This document shows, piece after piece, positions 28,801 to 39,100 of a stretch of DNA of 64,000 nucleotides. Made by a program: the position numbers and the translations under genes. The first letter of the stretch is position 1; each line of letters begins with the position of its first letter. Below the pieces are notes generated by a model that was not told the origin of the DNA, ran no database searches, and was given only the letters and a program-made list of their open reading frames with translations. The DNA is from Arcticibacterium sp964021845 (GTDB lineage: Bacteria > Bacteroidota > Bacteroidia > Cytophagales > Spirosomataceae), in contig NZ_CAXHZC010000005.1 of the NCBI RefSeq assembly GCF_964021845.1, positions 186,001 to 250,000 on the forward strand, given 5' to 3'.

Positions 28801-29887
28801 GAGCCGTCACCCGGTCTGTGAGTAAACTTTGAGCATTAAAAGGCTGATGTCTAAACGAATTGAATTTTTTAGTTTCGGCATATTTTATATTGATACCACC
28901 TTGCCAGGTCCCTATTACTATATTTCCATCCCTATCACATATTCCCTTTTTTAAGGCGTGTGTGCTTAAACCCTTCTCATTATCAGGGTCTGGGAGCAAG
29001 TATTTCTTTTTTTTGCTGTCTCCATTCGGGTAAAAATATGCTCCATAATCAGTTAGAACCCATAAATTTCTGTCATGGTCTTCTATGAGGTCGGTGATGA
29101 GATTAACAGTTTCATATAAATTAGGGTCAAGAAGCTCTTGTCTAAAGCTTTTTGATTGAATGTTAAATTCAAAGAGACCTCTTCCTGCTGTTCCCACCCA
29201 AATTCTTCCACGAGAATCTTTTTTTATGAAATTGATATTATAGTGAAAAGACTTGTTGTTTGATGTTCTAGGTATTTTAAAGGTAGAAACAGAATGAGAA
29301 ACAGTGTTGTAAATCATAATTTCTCCATCGGTGTTTCCTATCCACATAAGGCCTTGCTCATCTTTAAAAAGAGCTGTAATTGATTTTCGAAAATCAGGTA
29401 TTTCACTTCTGAAAATTTTCTGTTTTTCATAGTCGTAATAGAAAAGACCAAAAGTTACAGTGGCTATCCATAATTTACCATCTTTCTCCTCAAAGGCCGA
29501 AACGCTTATATTTTCAATTTCATTTTCGCCTAACTTAAAAGGGATACGCTCAAAAGTTTTTCCGTCATCATTTAGCCTACATAGTTTATTGTTTCGAGTA
29601 GAAACCCAAATGTCGTTTTTAGAATCGGCAAATACATTGGTGATGTCATTAATCGGTAGGCTGTTTGGGTTGTCTAGTTCATGCCTAAAAACCTTGAAAT
29701 CATAACCGTCAAATCTATTTAGGCCATCAGATGTAGCAAACCAAAAGAAACCATTTTTATCCTGAATTACTTTCCACACATTACTCTGAGATAGACCATC
29801 TGCTGTAGTTAAATGTTCAAAGTCTATTTGAGCATAAGACTTGGTAATGAGCAAGCTGAAGAGTAAAATTTTCTTAAATAAGGACAT
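25835..29887 (-). CDS. Hybrid two-component system sensor/regulator (HTCS) of a polysaccharide utilisation locus
   Basis: A 1350-residue one-protein signalling system. The start ATG is at 29887 (TTG 29893 would add two residues), giving signal peptide SLFKKILLFSLLITKSYAQ. It has periplasmic two-propeller repeats (about 25-720, many IWVSTxxGL/IWIGTxxGL blades), a Y_Y_Y domain (about 725-785), one membrane segment (AYGLYTILFLGLIIAW, about 790), then a histidine kinase (HisKA NISHEFRTPLTLI, His near 838; HATPase motifs SNAFKFTNENG and GSGIGLALTKELV). A receiver domain has the phospho-acceptor in LIISDWLMPEIDG (about 1147), and an AraC helix-turn-helix closes the protein (NVSEIAWQVGFNDPSYFSR). 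Family members sense oligosaccharides in the periplasm and activate the neighbouring susCD genes. It is divergent from susC across 88 nt. Confidence 0.95.
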   Translation of the reverse strand: MSLFKKILLFSLLITKSYAQIDFEHLTTADGLSQSNVWKVIQDKNGFFWFATSDGLNRFDGYDFKVFRHELDNPNSLPINDITNVFADSKNDIWVSTRNNKLCRLNDDGKTFERIPFKLGENEIENISVSAFEEKDGKLWIATVTFGLFYYDYEKQKIFRSEIPDFRKSITALFKDEQGLMWIGNTDGEIMIYNTVSHSVSTFKIPRTSNNKSFHYNINFIKKDSRGRIWVGTAGRGLFEFNIQSKSFRQELLDPNLYETVNLITDLIEDHDRNLWVLTDYGAYFYPNGDSKKKKYLLPDPDNEKGLSTHALKKGICDRDGNIVIGTWQGGINIKYAETKKFNSFRHQPFNAQSLLTDRVTALAHDEEDKIWVSSTKGLTVISKNRKHFDRYTSENSGLPANDINAILATENGNIIISTWTEGFSLYETKTRKFLPFKLEGSKSVKTFARAGNGKIWIGTMQRELYLFDENTKSVEKVTHSTVEKILKEYDVNLLFQDSNHNLWIGTYISGLVKWNLKTDEVKVFTANDKIGSLPCNAISAIHEDLQKRIWIGTSGCGLLLFDPKTEIFQSKNTKDGLINNNVASILEDRQQNLWIATNSGISLYDPFSEKFENYNQSDGLVGHEFVKEAASQLPNGDLAFGNMQGMVVFKPEQVRKKTSAPNLFLTDLKIFNESIDQQNSNAPTKLDMTRATELIFSPFQNIFTIEYTALSFHPYHNIKYAYKLSGFDTDWNFVGAQRTAPYSNLTEGTYTFMVKASEGNSPWSQPKMVKITVLPPWYRSWWAYGLYTILFLGLIIAWRQNILVRERLKADIRIKQLETEAIKALDDTKSNFFTNISHEFRTPLTLILTPLDKLINDRSQKSQVKHQFLVMQRNAQRLLRLINQILDLSKVESQSLKPEITQNDIIAFIIRIVEYFEDLAKNKNISLTFHTNVKSHQGYFDADIVEKVIYNLLSNAFKFTNENGDITVKVNINEISQALSFQIEDSGIGISKEDMSHLFERFYQAQGETKQKKTGSGIGLALTKELVDLHLGTIKVESNEGVGTMFQVELPMAVSAYPQDWLNSAKDLDVPQLKTVKHSIETTQSSQILTNTLKPLLLIVEDNEELRQYLRESFLQDYRVITAENGKKGIEKAKSQVPDLIISDWLMPEIDGTEFCTAIRKSEKTSHIPFLLLTSRSANTSQMEAFDMGIDDYITKPFNLNILETKVKSLIKNRELLRDKWSKKILASPSEIELPAMEEQFIKKAVSIIEKNIDDSNFDSEQLEIAMNMSRMQFYRKLKAVMNLSGTEFIRQVRLKRAIQLMDSGHFNVSEIAWQVGFNDPSYFSRCFKKEFGVSPLKYRSEKSDDNKF

Positions 29888-29975
29888 GGTCAAACAGACA
29901 GAATAGGATAAAAAAATCTCCTAAAGTTACAATTTTAGCATTTCAATCATTTATTCTCACCTATTAAAATAGATT

Positions 29976-32900
29976 ATGAACCAAAATTACTCTTGTTTTA
30001 AATTTCTGGTTTCGATGGCAATCATGTTTCTCTTATGCATCGAATCTCAGGCTCAAACCAAAACTGTTAGCGGAACCGTTAACGATGGTTTAGACAACAC
30101 ACCGCTTCCCGGAGCCAGTGTTCTGGTGAGCGGGACCACCATTGGTAGCATTACTGATGTTAACGGAAAATTTAACTTATCAGTACCCGCCTCGGCGGAG
30201 TCTCTTGTTTTCTCTTATGTGGGTTATGTAGATCAAACAATACCAATAACGGGAGCAAGCCAGTATGATATTGTTTTAAAACCTGAAGAAGGAGCACTGG
30301 ATGAAATTGTGGTTATTGGATATGGTTCCAAGCAAAAGAAAGATTTGACTGGAGCAATTTCCACGGTGTCAACTGAGGAGATTTCCAAAAGTGTAGCACA
30401 GTCTCCAGAGTTAGCCATGCAAGGTCGTATGGCCGGGGTTTATGTCTCCACACCTGGCGGTAGTGCATTTGCAAGACCTCAGGTTAGAATTAGAGGGATT
30501 AGTACTTTTGGCTATGCCGAACCTCTTTACGTGGTTGATGGAATTCCATTGACAGAATATGGAAGTGGTATAACAGACGGCTTGACGGGTGATATCAGAG
30601 GAGGTGTCAATGTTTTAGCCATGATTAACCCCAATGATATTGAGTCTATGTCTGTTCTTAAAGATGCATCTGCGGCAGCCATTTACGGTGTAAGGGCGGC
30701 AAATGGCGTTATTTTAATTACTACAAAGAAAGGAAAGTCAGGAGCCCCAAAGATTGATATGTCTATTTCTCATAGCATTCAGAATGTTGTAAAGAAATTA
30801 GATATGCTAAATGTAAATCAATATGTTAATCTGTACAGAGAGGCCTATGCTAATAATCCGAATGAGGCAGAAAATATTCCTGAGGAGTTTGTAGCTTCTA
30901 GCCCTAATTACTTAGGAAATAGTGAAACTTATGACTGGCAAACACCATTGATAAATTCAAATGCTCCAAATACAGATTATAGTTTAAGAGTGTCTGGCGG
31001 TAATGAATTTACCAAATACTATGTTTCTGGAGGCTATTCTACCACGGAGGGCTCTCTTCAAGGTAATGCTATGGACAGGCTTTCATTGGCCATGAATGTT
31101 GATAGTAAAGTCAATAAGTATATCTCCACAGGGGTTAATTTTAGATTGTCACATAATCAAGTTATTGACCAAGGAAACGCTTACGGAGACTTAAGATATG
31201 CTGCCGAAACATCTCCTTGGCAGCCAATTTATGACCCTAATGGACCTTATGGGTTTGCACCGTCTATCAATGCTAATTTCATTCCTAATCCTGCACTCGG
31301 TCAGGTATTTGAGAATTTCACACGTCCGCAGTATTTGCCTTCAATACCTCCGTTTATTTTTGACGGTGATGTAGATTTATTATACGGGCCTGAAACTAAC
31401 AATAATAGTTTTGGTAGAGCAGCCACTTCAGATACCAGATACACTTTACTTAGAAATATGGGTTCGGCTTTTGCTCAGCTAGAGCCTATACCAGGTCTAA
31501 AATTAAAAGGAACTGTGAGTGTTGACTGGCTTTATAACAGAAGAAATCAATGGTCGGAATTTGACAATTATCTTTTCTCGCAAACAGCCGGAAATCCTTA
31601 TAATATAGGAAATGGCACTTCAAAAGGTACTTATGGAGAGCGTCATACAAAAAACCTCAACATCATAAAAGAGTTTAGCATTAACTATACTAAAGTAATA
31701 AATCAAAATCACCATTTAGATTTATTAGTTAACGCAATGGACCAAAAGTATTCTTATGAATTCATGAGTGGGAGTTCTTCTCAAATCTTATTTTCGGAAG
31801 AGGCCTTTAGAAATATCAATACAGTTATTCCGTATGTTAATTCTGCTTCTTTTAGAGAAAATAATGCTCTTCAGGGCTACTTGGGAAGAGTTAGCTACCA
31901 TTATAAAAGTAAGTACTATTTAGACGCTACCGTTAGACGAGATGGAGCTTCTAGGTTTGCCCCAGGTTATAAATGGGGTACATTCCCTGCCGTTTCAGGA
32001 GCATGGAGAATTAGCCAAGAATCTTTCATGAAGGATTTAACGTTTATCGACGATTTGAAAATTAGAGGAGGCTGGGGTAGGTTAGGAAACCAAGAGACGC
32101 GTTCTTTTGCATACCTATCGTTAATCTCAGATGCACCTGATTACGCTTTTGGTTCAGGAAATGGAAACGGAATTGGTACACTTTTGAATGGTTCTTCTTT
32201 ACCTGATTTTCCTGTGGAAGATTTGAGTTGGGAGATTGGAGAAACATATAGTTTGGGTTTTGATGGTTCTTTTTTTAATGGAAAAATGACTACAACCATA
32301 GAATACTATAATAGAATTACATCAGGTATTCTTCAAGCAGCGGCTTTGCCAGCTAGTGTGGGTAACCAAAATGCTCCCATTTTAAATATTGCCGCAGTCA
32401 GAAACAAAGGAATGGAGTTTCAACTGGGCTATAACGGTAATTTAGGAGAACTTCAGTATAATTTTAGCGGTAACCTAACTACGGTAGACAATACTGTAGA
32501 AAAGACATTCCGTGACCAGCCTTTCGGCGGTGAGTTTGGAAGAATTGAAGTGGGTATGCCTATGAATTACCTATGGGGTTATAAAGTAGGTGGTATATTC
32601 CAAAATCAGGCTGAAATAGACGCTTGGAAAGCAAATAATACAGATGGCAACAATAATGACAATTTTCAGCCAGGTGATATGTATTTCCAAGATGTAAGCG
32701 GACCAGATGGTGTTCCTGATGGCGTGGTAAATGCAGAAGACCGTACATTCTTGGCCAATACTATTCCTGGTTTTTATTATGGATTTAATTTAGGAGCCAA
32801 TTATAAAGGCTTTGATTTAGCTGTGTTCTTCCAGGGAGTTGGAGATATATATAGGTATAACGGAGCAAGAGCAAATGGGGAAGGAATGTCGGGAGCTGGA

Positions 32901-33245
32901 AATAACCTTTGGACAACCACTTTAGATAGATGGACAGAAGCTAACCCTTCTACCACCATGCCAAGAGCAGTAAGGTCAGACCCTGCTGGAAATAATAGAT
33001 TCTCCGATAGATTTATTGAAAGTGCAGCTTTCTTACGCCTTAAGAATGTGCAATTGGGCTATGCAGTGCCCGGAGGTGCTTTAGAATCATTAGGCTTTAT
33101 AAATGGAGCTAGAATTTATGTAGGAGGTACCAACTTATTTGTGGCTTCCAAATGGACGGGACTGGACCCAGAAGATACTAGCCCAAATGGAGGATTAATT
33201 CCGCCTGTAAGGTCATTCACAACGGGTATAACAGCGTCATTTTAA
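29976..33245 (+). CDS. SusC/RagA-family TonB-dependent outer-membrane transporter
   Basis: A 1089-residue outer-membrane importer for glycans or oligosaccharides, energised by TonB. A signal peptide ends in SQAQ (about residue 27). A CarboxypepD_reg-like domain follows (about 30-105: TVSGTVNDGLDNTPLPGASV). The TonB box region is DEIVVIGYGSKQKKDLTGAI, and the plug domain has the SusC signatures PQVRIRGISTFG and PLYVVDGIP. The rest is beta barrel, ending in FTTGITASF with a terminal aromatic residue. It pairs with the SusD-like lipoprotein 32 nt downstream; the pair forms the lid-and-barrel importer. It is divergent from its probable regulator (HTCS). The GH30 gene nearby suggests a beta-linked glycan substrate, by inference only. 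Confidence 0.96.
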   Translation: MNQNYSCFKFLVSMAIMFLLCIESQAQTKTVSGTVNDGLDNTPLPGASVLVSGTTIGSITDVNGKFNLSVPASAESLVFSYVGYVDQTIPITGASQYDIVLKPEEGALDEIVVIGYGSKQKKDLTGAISTVSTEEISKSVAQSPELAMQGRMAGVYVSTPGGSAFARPQVRIRGISTFGYAEPLYVVDGIPLTEYGSGITDGLTGDIRGGVNVLAMINPNDIESMSVLKDASAAAIYGVRAANGVILITTKKGKSGAPKIDMSISHSIQNVVKKLDMLNVNQYVNLYREAYANNPNEAENIPEEFVASSPNYLGNSETYDWQTPLINSNAPNTDYSLRVSGGNEFTKYYVSGGYSTTEGSLQGNAMDRLSLAMNVDSKVNKYISTGVNFRLSHNQVIDQGNAYGDLRYAAETSPWQPIYDPNGPYGFAPSINANFIPNPALGQVFENFTRPQYLPSIPPFIFDGDVDLLYGPETNNNSFGRAATSDTRYTLLRNMGSAFAQLEPIPGLKLKGTVSVDWLYNRRNQWSEFDNYLFSQTAGNPYNIGNGTSKGTYGERHTKNLNIIKEFSINYTKVINQNHHLDLLVNAMDQKYSYEFMSGSSSQILFSEEAFRNINTVIPYVNSASFRENNALQGYLGRVSYHYKSKYYLDATVRRDGASRFAPGYKWGTFPAVSGAWRISQESFMKDLTFIDDLKIRGGWGRLGNQETRSFAYLSLISDAPDYAFGSGNGNGIGTLLNGSSLPDFPVEDLSWEIGETYSLGFDGSFFNGKMTTTIEYYNRITSGILQAAALPASVGNQNAPILNIAAVRNKGMEFQLGYNGNLGELQYNFSGNLTTVDNTVEKTFRDQPFGGEFGRIEVGMPMNYLWGYKVGGIFQNQAEIDAWKANNTDGNNNDNFQPGDMYFQDVSGPDGVPDGVVNAEDRTFLANTIPGFYYGFNLGANYKGFDLAVFFQGVGDIYRYNGARANGEGMSGAGNNLWTTTLDRWTEANPSTTMPRAVRSDPAGNNRFSDRFIESAAFLRLKNVQLGYAVPGGALESLGFINGARIYVGGTNLFVASKWTGLDPEDTSPNGGLIPPVRSFTTGITASF

Positions 33246-33277
33246 AGAATTTCAAAACGATTTAAACGAATAGATCA

Positions 33278-34783
33278 ATGAAAAATAGAATATTATTCAT
33301 TTTTACATTTTTAAGCTGTTCCATGTTCATCTACACAAGTTGTGATGATTCAAGAATAGACTTAGAACCGCTTTCGCCCACAGAGGCATCTTATTTTACA
33401 GAAGAAGGCCACTATACCAAAGCCATAATTGGAGTTTACGCTAAGTTAACTGACCTTTATTGGTATAATGGAGGAAATTCACTTCATGCTTTTTGGGAAC
33501 TTCCAGGGGATGACATCACCACTACGGGTACGGTTTCCTTTGAGTTGTTTGGTACTTTACAGCCAGCAGATGGTAAAGTAAACGGTGTTTATCAAGTTAC
33601 CTATCAATTAATAAATAGGGCTAATACCGCTATCCAAAAACTTAATGAAGAGTCAGGACTCATTAGTACGGCAGCTTATAAAGACAATATGATGGGCGAG
33701 GCTCTCTTTTTAAGAGGGTATGGAAACTTCTTGCTTTGGAATTACTTTGGAACCGCTCCACTTGTAAATGAAAGAATACAATCTTCGGAAGATATAACAC
33801 CTCCTAATTCTAGTGGAACAGAGTTATTAGATCAAGCTATAGCAGATTTTACTGCCGCTGCTAATCTTTTGCCAAGTTCATGGGACATTAATAATAAGGG
33901 AAGAGTCTCAAAAAGCTCAGCTAATGGCATGTTAGGTAAGGCATTGGTTTTTAAAGGAAGTGCTACGCAAAGCACAGAGAGTTTTTCTGCCGCAATAGCA
34001 GCCCTTGATAAAATAGCAGACAAGTCTTTAATGGATGATTTTGCCGATAATTTTAATGCCTTGACAGAAAACAATGACGAATCTTTATTCGAATTTCAGG
34101 CCTCACAGCCAGATAATGATAATGTATGGCTGCCAAATGATTTTCAAGCGGGTGGCGTAGGTTCTACTTCGGCGTATTGGGGTTTTTACGAAAACCACTA
34201 TTCTTTATTTGGTTCTGCACCGTTTATTGGAACGCAGAAACTTATGGATGCTTTTGAAGAGGGAGACCCAAGGATAGCTTCAACCATTGACACTGAAGAT
34301 TTAAGTTTTAAGAAGTATTGGAGTACTGGAGAATTAAAGACTAACACAGGAGTAGGTTCTGCCAATAACCCAAGAATTCTGAGATATGCAGATATACTAT
34401 TGCTTAAAGCAGAAGCTATTTTAGAAAGCGGCGGCTCTACTGCAGCTGCCATTGATTTAATTAATGAGATTCGTACCAGAGCCAGAAATATGAATCCAGA
34501 AGGGACAGTTCCTGCCAACTACAGTACTTCAGAATCGGACAAAGCGAAAATATTTGACTGGATTAATCAAGAGCGATTCCTAGAACTAGCAGGCGAAGAA
34601 GGAGCCAGATGGCTTGACCTTAGAAGATGGCACATGGCTGGTAAAATTAACCTGGGAGCAGGCTATGACTTTAGTTCAGCCAGAGATGATGTCTCTTTTG
34701 ATATATCGAAAAACCTTTACTACCCAATACCCCTTAATGAAATTGATTTGAACCCAAACGTAGTACAGAATACAGGATACTAA
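33278..34783 (+). CDS. SusD/RagB-family glycan-binding outer-membrane lipoprotein
   Basis: A 501-residue surface lipoprotein that captures glycans and closes the SusC channel. The lipobox is FIYTSC, with the lipidated cysteine near residue 22, and the following DD residues fit a surface lipoprotein export signal. The N-terminal SusD-like part includes LSPTEASYFTEEGHYTKAIIG. The alpha-helical TPR-like core contains the family motif GEALFLRGYGNFLLWNYFG, and the C-terminal RagB part has ILRYADILLLKAEAILESGG, IRTRA and LAGEEGARWLDLRRW. All usual parts are present at normal length. A strong terminator follows, so susC and susD form one transcript. Confidence 0.96.
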   Translation: MKNRILFIFTFLSCSMFIYTSCDDSRIDLEPLSPTEASYFTEEGHYTKAIIGVYAKLTDLYWYNGGNSLHAFWELPGDDITTTGTVSFELFGTLQPADGKVNGVYQVTYQLINRANTAIQKLNEESGLISTAAYKDNMMGEALFLRGYGNFLLWNYFGTAPLVNERIQSSEDITPPNSSGTELLDQAIADFTAAANLLPSSWDINNKGRVSKSSANGMLGKALVFKGSATQSTESFSAAIAALDKIADKSLMDDFADNFNALTENNDESLFEFQASQPDNDNVWLPNDFQAGGVGSTSAYWGFYENHYSLFGSAPFIGTQKLMDAFEEGDPRIASTIDTEDLSFKKYWSTGELKTNTGVGSANNPRILRYADILLLKAEAILESGGSTAAAIDLINEIRTRARNMNPEGTVPANYSTSESDKAKIFDWINQERFLELAGEEGARWLDLRRWHMAGKINLGAGYDFSSARDDVSFDISKNLYYPIPLNEIDLNPNVVQNTGY

Positions 34784-34827
34784 AGCTTATAGTTTGAGTA
34801 AATTTCGAGTAGTTTTTTTTGAATATG

Positions 34828-34857
34828 GCCCAGTCTTTTGACTGGGCTTTATCTTTT
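34828..34857 (+). terminator. Rho-independent terminator after susD
   Basis: A perfect 8-bp stem GCCCAGTC / GACTGGGC with a TTTT loop (34828-34847) is followed by TTTATCTTTT. It lies 44 nt after the susD stop codon. Confidence 0.88.
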
Positions 34858-34890
34858 ATAATCAGTGTTTTACAATGTACCTGTGAGCAA

Positions 34891-34918
34891 TGTCCTATTT
34901 TTTGTGCGATTTGTCCTA
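34891..34918. promoter_or_regulatory. Direct repeat TGTCCTA, 21-nt spacing, upstream of the GntR-type regulator gene
   Basis: TGTCCTA occurs at 34891-34897 and 34912-34918, 21 nt apart (two helical turns). Such direct repeats often bind AraC-type domains, for example that of the HTCS, or a GntR dimer. They lie between the susD terminator and the start of the regulator-ASPIC-GH30 gene set. This is positional evidence only. Confidence 0.3.
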
Positions 34919-35075
34919 ATGCTTTAAGAGCTCTGAAAGTAGTTTTGAATTATTGAAAAACAACCCGAATTGAATTACGTGCTAGTGTTGGGTTTTTCCT
35001 ATTGAATTAGGATTTACCAGCTTCGCAAAATTCAAGCCTGATAGAATAATTACTTTACTTTAACTACTTGAAATA

Positions 35076-36113
35076 ATGAGAGAATTAGCCTACCCTACGG
35101 ACGCATGTTTTGCCATTGATGAGCGAAGCGAAACGCCAAAGTTTTTACAAATTGCTAACAGGATTTTATCGCAAATAGAGGATGGTGTTTACCAACCAGG
35201 CGATAGATTGCCCTCCATAAACGAAACCAGTGAAGAGTTTCTCATGGCCAGAGCTACCGTTGAAAAAGCCTACAAAAAACTCTTTCAAGGTGGTCATATA
35301 AAATCTACTTATAGAAAAGGCTTTTTTATTACTGAACAGCAAAAGGTTAAAAGAGTATTGCTAGTGCTAGGCGAAATAACAGAAACGAGCCTGGCCATTT
35401 ACAATAACCTGTCAAAACAGCTTGATAAAACCTATAAAATAGATATTTGCCTTCATCAATATAAAAAAGAGTACCTCCAAGAACGGCTGGAAAAGCAGGC
35501 TGGAGATTTTCATTACTTCGTGGTGGTATCTTCACATTTGAACGAAATTCAGGAGATGAATAACGTGTTTAGTAAAATACCAAATGAGCGATTGATTTTT
35601 CTAGATGCTGAAAGTTCCAACAGGAAATCCGTTTCAAACTATTCCACTATTAACTACAGTAGCTTTTCTAATTTTAAGAATGTTCTTTTAAAAAATGCAG
35701 AGGCCTTTAAACAGTACAAAGAACTCTATTTTGTCACTACTGATAATGACTACATTCCGGCAGAGTGGTACACTGAGTTTCTGTTGTTTGCTCAGCTGCA
35801 TAACCTTGACGGCAGAATCATTGATTCACCAGATGAAGTAGAGCTTAAAGACGGTGCTGCTTATTTGGTTTTTGATAATAATCACTTGGTTTCTTTAGTG
35901 AAAGAGTCTAAGAAAAAGGGTTTAACTATTGGAGAAAATGTGGGTTTGGTTTCATTTGGCGACTCCATTTATAAAGAGTTGATTGCAGGAGGCATTTCCG
36001 TTATAAAAACTGACACGGCTGCTGTGAGCTCTTCTCTAAAAACTATTATCACGAGCAACCAAAAGCAAAGTGTGAATATTCCGATGGTGCTTATTAAAAG
36101 GAACTCGCTTTAA
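35076..36113 (+). CDS. GntR-family regulator with a periplasmic-binding-protein-like sensor domain
   Basis: A 345-residue DNA-binding protein. The N-terminal winged helix (about 15-95: LQIANRILSQIEDGVYQPGD, INETSEEFLMARATVEKAYK, GFFITE) is GntR type. The C-terminal part (about 100-340) looks like a LacI/AraR-type periplasmic-binding domain (RVLLVLGEITETSLAIYNNL; GENVGLVSFGDSIYKELIAG), suited to sensing a sugar. The layout is that of Bacteroidota AraR-like regulators. Its stop is one nucleotide before the ATG of the ASPIC protein gene, so it is the first gene of a three-gene set with the ASPIC protein and GH30 enzyme. It probably controls the locus alongside the HTCS. The ligand is unknown. 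Confidence 0.85.
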   Translation: MRELAYPTDACFAIDERSETPKFLQIANRILSQIEDGVYQPGDRLPSINETSEEFLMARATVEKAYKKLFQGGHIKSTYRKGFFITEQQKVKRVLLVLGEITETSLAIYNNLSKQLDKTYKIDICLHQYKKEYLQERLEKQAGDFHYFVVVSSHLNEIQEMNNVFSKIPNERLIFLDAESSNRKSVSNYSTINYSSFSNFKNVLLKNAEAFKQYKELYFVTTDNDYIPAEWYTEFLLFAQLHNLDGRIIDSPDEVELKDGAAYLVFDNNHLVSLVKESKKKGLTIGENVGLVSFGDSIYKELIAGGISVIKTDTAAVSSSLKTIITSNQKQSVNIPMVLIKRNSL

Positions 36114-36114
36114 G

Positions 36115-39100
36115 ATGAGGCTGATTTTATTACTACTTGGCTTCAGTCTTTTGATAGGCTGTAAACCAGAAACAGAAAAACGCTTTGAACTCATTTCACC
36201 AGAAGAGTCTGGAGTACATTTTTCTAATAATATTCAGGAAAGCGAAAGCTTTAATGTATTGGAGTTTGAGTACCTCTATAATGGGGGAGGTGTAGGTATT
36301 GGCGATTTTAATAAAGATGGTTTCCAAGATGTATTTTTTACGGGAAATCATGTTTCGTCAAAGCTTTATTTAAATACAGGAAAGAATTTTAAGTTCGATG
36401 ATGTTACCGAAACTGCTGGTGTCGCCACATCTGCTTGGTGTACGGGCGTAACTGTGGTGGATATTAATCAGGACTCGTGGCCTGACATTTATATCTCTGT
36501 TGCAGGTTTTGTAGAGGATACCACCAAACGTGCAAATCTACTTTTTGTAAATCAATCTGCTCAAAATAATGGCGAACTTACGTTCAAAGAAATGGCCAAA
36601 GAATATGGTTTGGACGATATGGGCTATAGCACCCAAACAGCTTTTTTTGACTATGATCATGACGGAGACTTAGATGCCTATGTACTGACTAATGCTCTGG
36701 AAAAGTATAATAGAAATGCCTTAAGACCTAAAAAAGTAAATGGTGAAGGAGCATCCAATGATAGGCTTTATCAAAATAGCGGAGGCAGTGAGCCGTATTT
36801 TAAAAATGTTTCTGCTCAGGCTGGAGTTTTAATAGAAGGATATGGCTTAGGAGTAGCTATTGCCGATTTAAATAATGACGGCTGGGAAGATATTTACTGT
36901 TCTAATGACTTTCTGTCAAACGATTTAATCTGGGTCAATCAGCAGGACGGCACTTTTAAAAACATGGCTGCCAGTTACCTCAAACATCAAACCCATAATG
37001 CCATGGGTGTGGATATTGCCGATTTTAATAATGATCTCCTACCTGATATTATGGTGGTAGATATGCTACCAAACACCAATGTTAGGCAAAAAATGATGCT
37101 TCCTGGCAGTAATTATGAGCGTTTTAAAATGGATCTTAAAATGGGCTATCAACCGCAATACATGCGTAATACCCTCCAAATGGCACAAGAAGGGCAGTTG
37201 AAATGGAGCGAAATATCACAACTAGCAGGTGTAGAAAAAACGGATTGGAGTTGGGCTCCACTATTTGCCGATTTTGATAATGATGGCCTTCGTGATTTAT
37301 TCATTTCTAATGGGTATAGAAGAGACGTTACCAATCTTGATTTTACAGCCTATTTGCAAGAGTTACACGGTGGAGGCTTTGGCGACCCTCAGGCGAAAAG
37401 AAAAGAGGCTTATTTGAAATTGATGAATTTGCCAGAAGTCAAAATTCCTAATTTCTGCTATCAGAATACGGGAGATTTGGTTTTCGATGATGTATCTGAA
37501 AATTGGGGTCTTGATACACCAAGTTTTTCAAATGGTGCCGCCTATGCTGACTTTGATAATGACGGTGATTTGGACATAGTGGTAAACAATATTGACAGCC
37601 CAGCTGGTATTTATAGGAATAATACTAAAGGAAACAATTGGTTTAGGATAAGCTTAGAAAGTCAAATCAGGCAAGGCACAAAAGTTAAAATCTATAGCGA
37701 TTCTCTTGTCCAAGAAGCTCATTTTAGCCCTACACGTGGGTTTGTGTCTTCTGTAGAGCCTTTTCTGCATTTCGGTTTGGGTAAACTGACCACAGTAGAT
37801 TCGCTTGAAATAGTTTGGCCTAATGGCGAAAGTCAAACGGAGAGAAACCTGAAAGTAAATGAGCTTTATAATTTGGCCTATAAGCCAAATTCAGAAAAGA
37901 AAATTAGCGTGGATGCAGCTTCAATGTTTGTAGAAGTGTTTAAAAGCGACTTGGACTTTGAGCACTTTGAAAACGAGTTTAATGATTTTGGCAGAACCCC
38001 GCTTCTAATTAATAAATTATCAGAAAATGGGCCTCCTATTGCTGTGGCTGATGTTGATAATAATGGTTTAGAAGATTTCTTTATTGGCTCTGACTACGGA
38101 CAGAAATCTTACATTTATTTTCAAACCGAAAACGGAAGCTTTAGGAGCGTTGAAATACCCAAAGAAGATTATTATGAAGATACAGATGCTCTTTTTTTTG
38201 ATGTAGATGGTGATGGCGACCAAGATTTATATGTGGTAAGTGGGGGAAGTCATCTAGAGGGGAATTCGCAAGCATACCAAGATAGGCTGTATTTAAATAA
38301 TGGAAAGGGCGGTTTTGATAGGTACGAAACCAGTTTGCCAAAAATGGATTTAAGTGGTTCTTCGGTAGTTGCTATTGACTTTGACCAAGATGGAGACCTA
38401 GATATTTTTAGAGGAAGCAAGTGTTTGCCAGGGAAGTATCCTTTGCCAGTGAAGAGTTTCTTATTGGAAAACGAGAATGGCATATTTAGAGATGTCACAG
38501 CCTCAAAGGCCCCCGAGTTACAGAAATTGGGTTTGGTAAATGATGTCGTTATTGCAGATTTTAATAAAGACGGTTTGCCTGATTTAGCAATAGCAGGTGA
38601 GTGGATGCCTGTTAAAATACTCTTTGGTTCAAAACAGGGAAATGGGGAGTATATTTTAACTTCAGAAAACGATTTTAAAAGTGATTTCCCTTCCGGATGG
38701 TGGAGCAGTTTAGCTGTTGGCGATTTTGACCAAGACGGAGACACGGATATCATGGCTGGGAATTTAGGTCTGAACACCAATTTACAAACAGCCAAAAATG
38801 AACCAATAGAAATCTATGCTGCTGATTTTGACCAAAATGGCTCCTTAGACCCTATAGTCACCAGATATCTACATCATAAAAAATGGATGCTTTCTACCAG
38901 AGATATTCTGACTTTTCAAATTCCCTCCATGAAAAGGCGTTTCCCAGATTATAGAAAATATGCTGATGCTCGTTTTGAAGACTCTTTCACGGCTGAGGAA
39001 GTTACGGCAGCTTACCATGCTGAAATTTCAGAATTAAGAACCCTTTATTTTGAGAATACGGGTAGCGGTTTTGTGAGCCATGTGCTGCCCATTGAAACTC

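Noticed and set aside
38250..38795. 181-codon minus-strand open frame opposite the ASPIC/FG-GAP gene
   Set aside because: A mirror of the repeated Asp/Gly codons of the FG-GAP repeats; no independent support.
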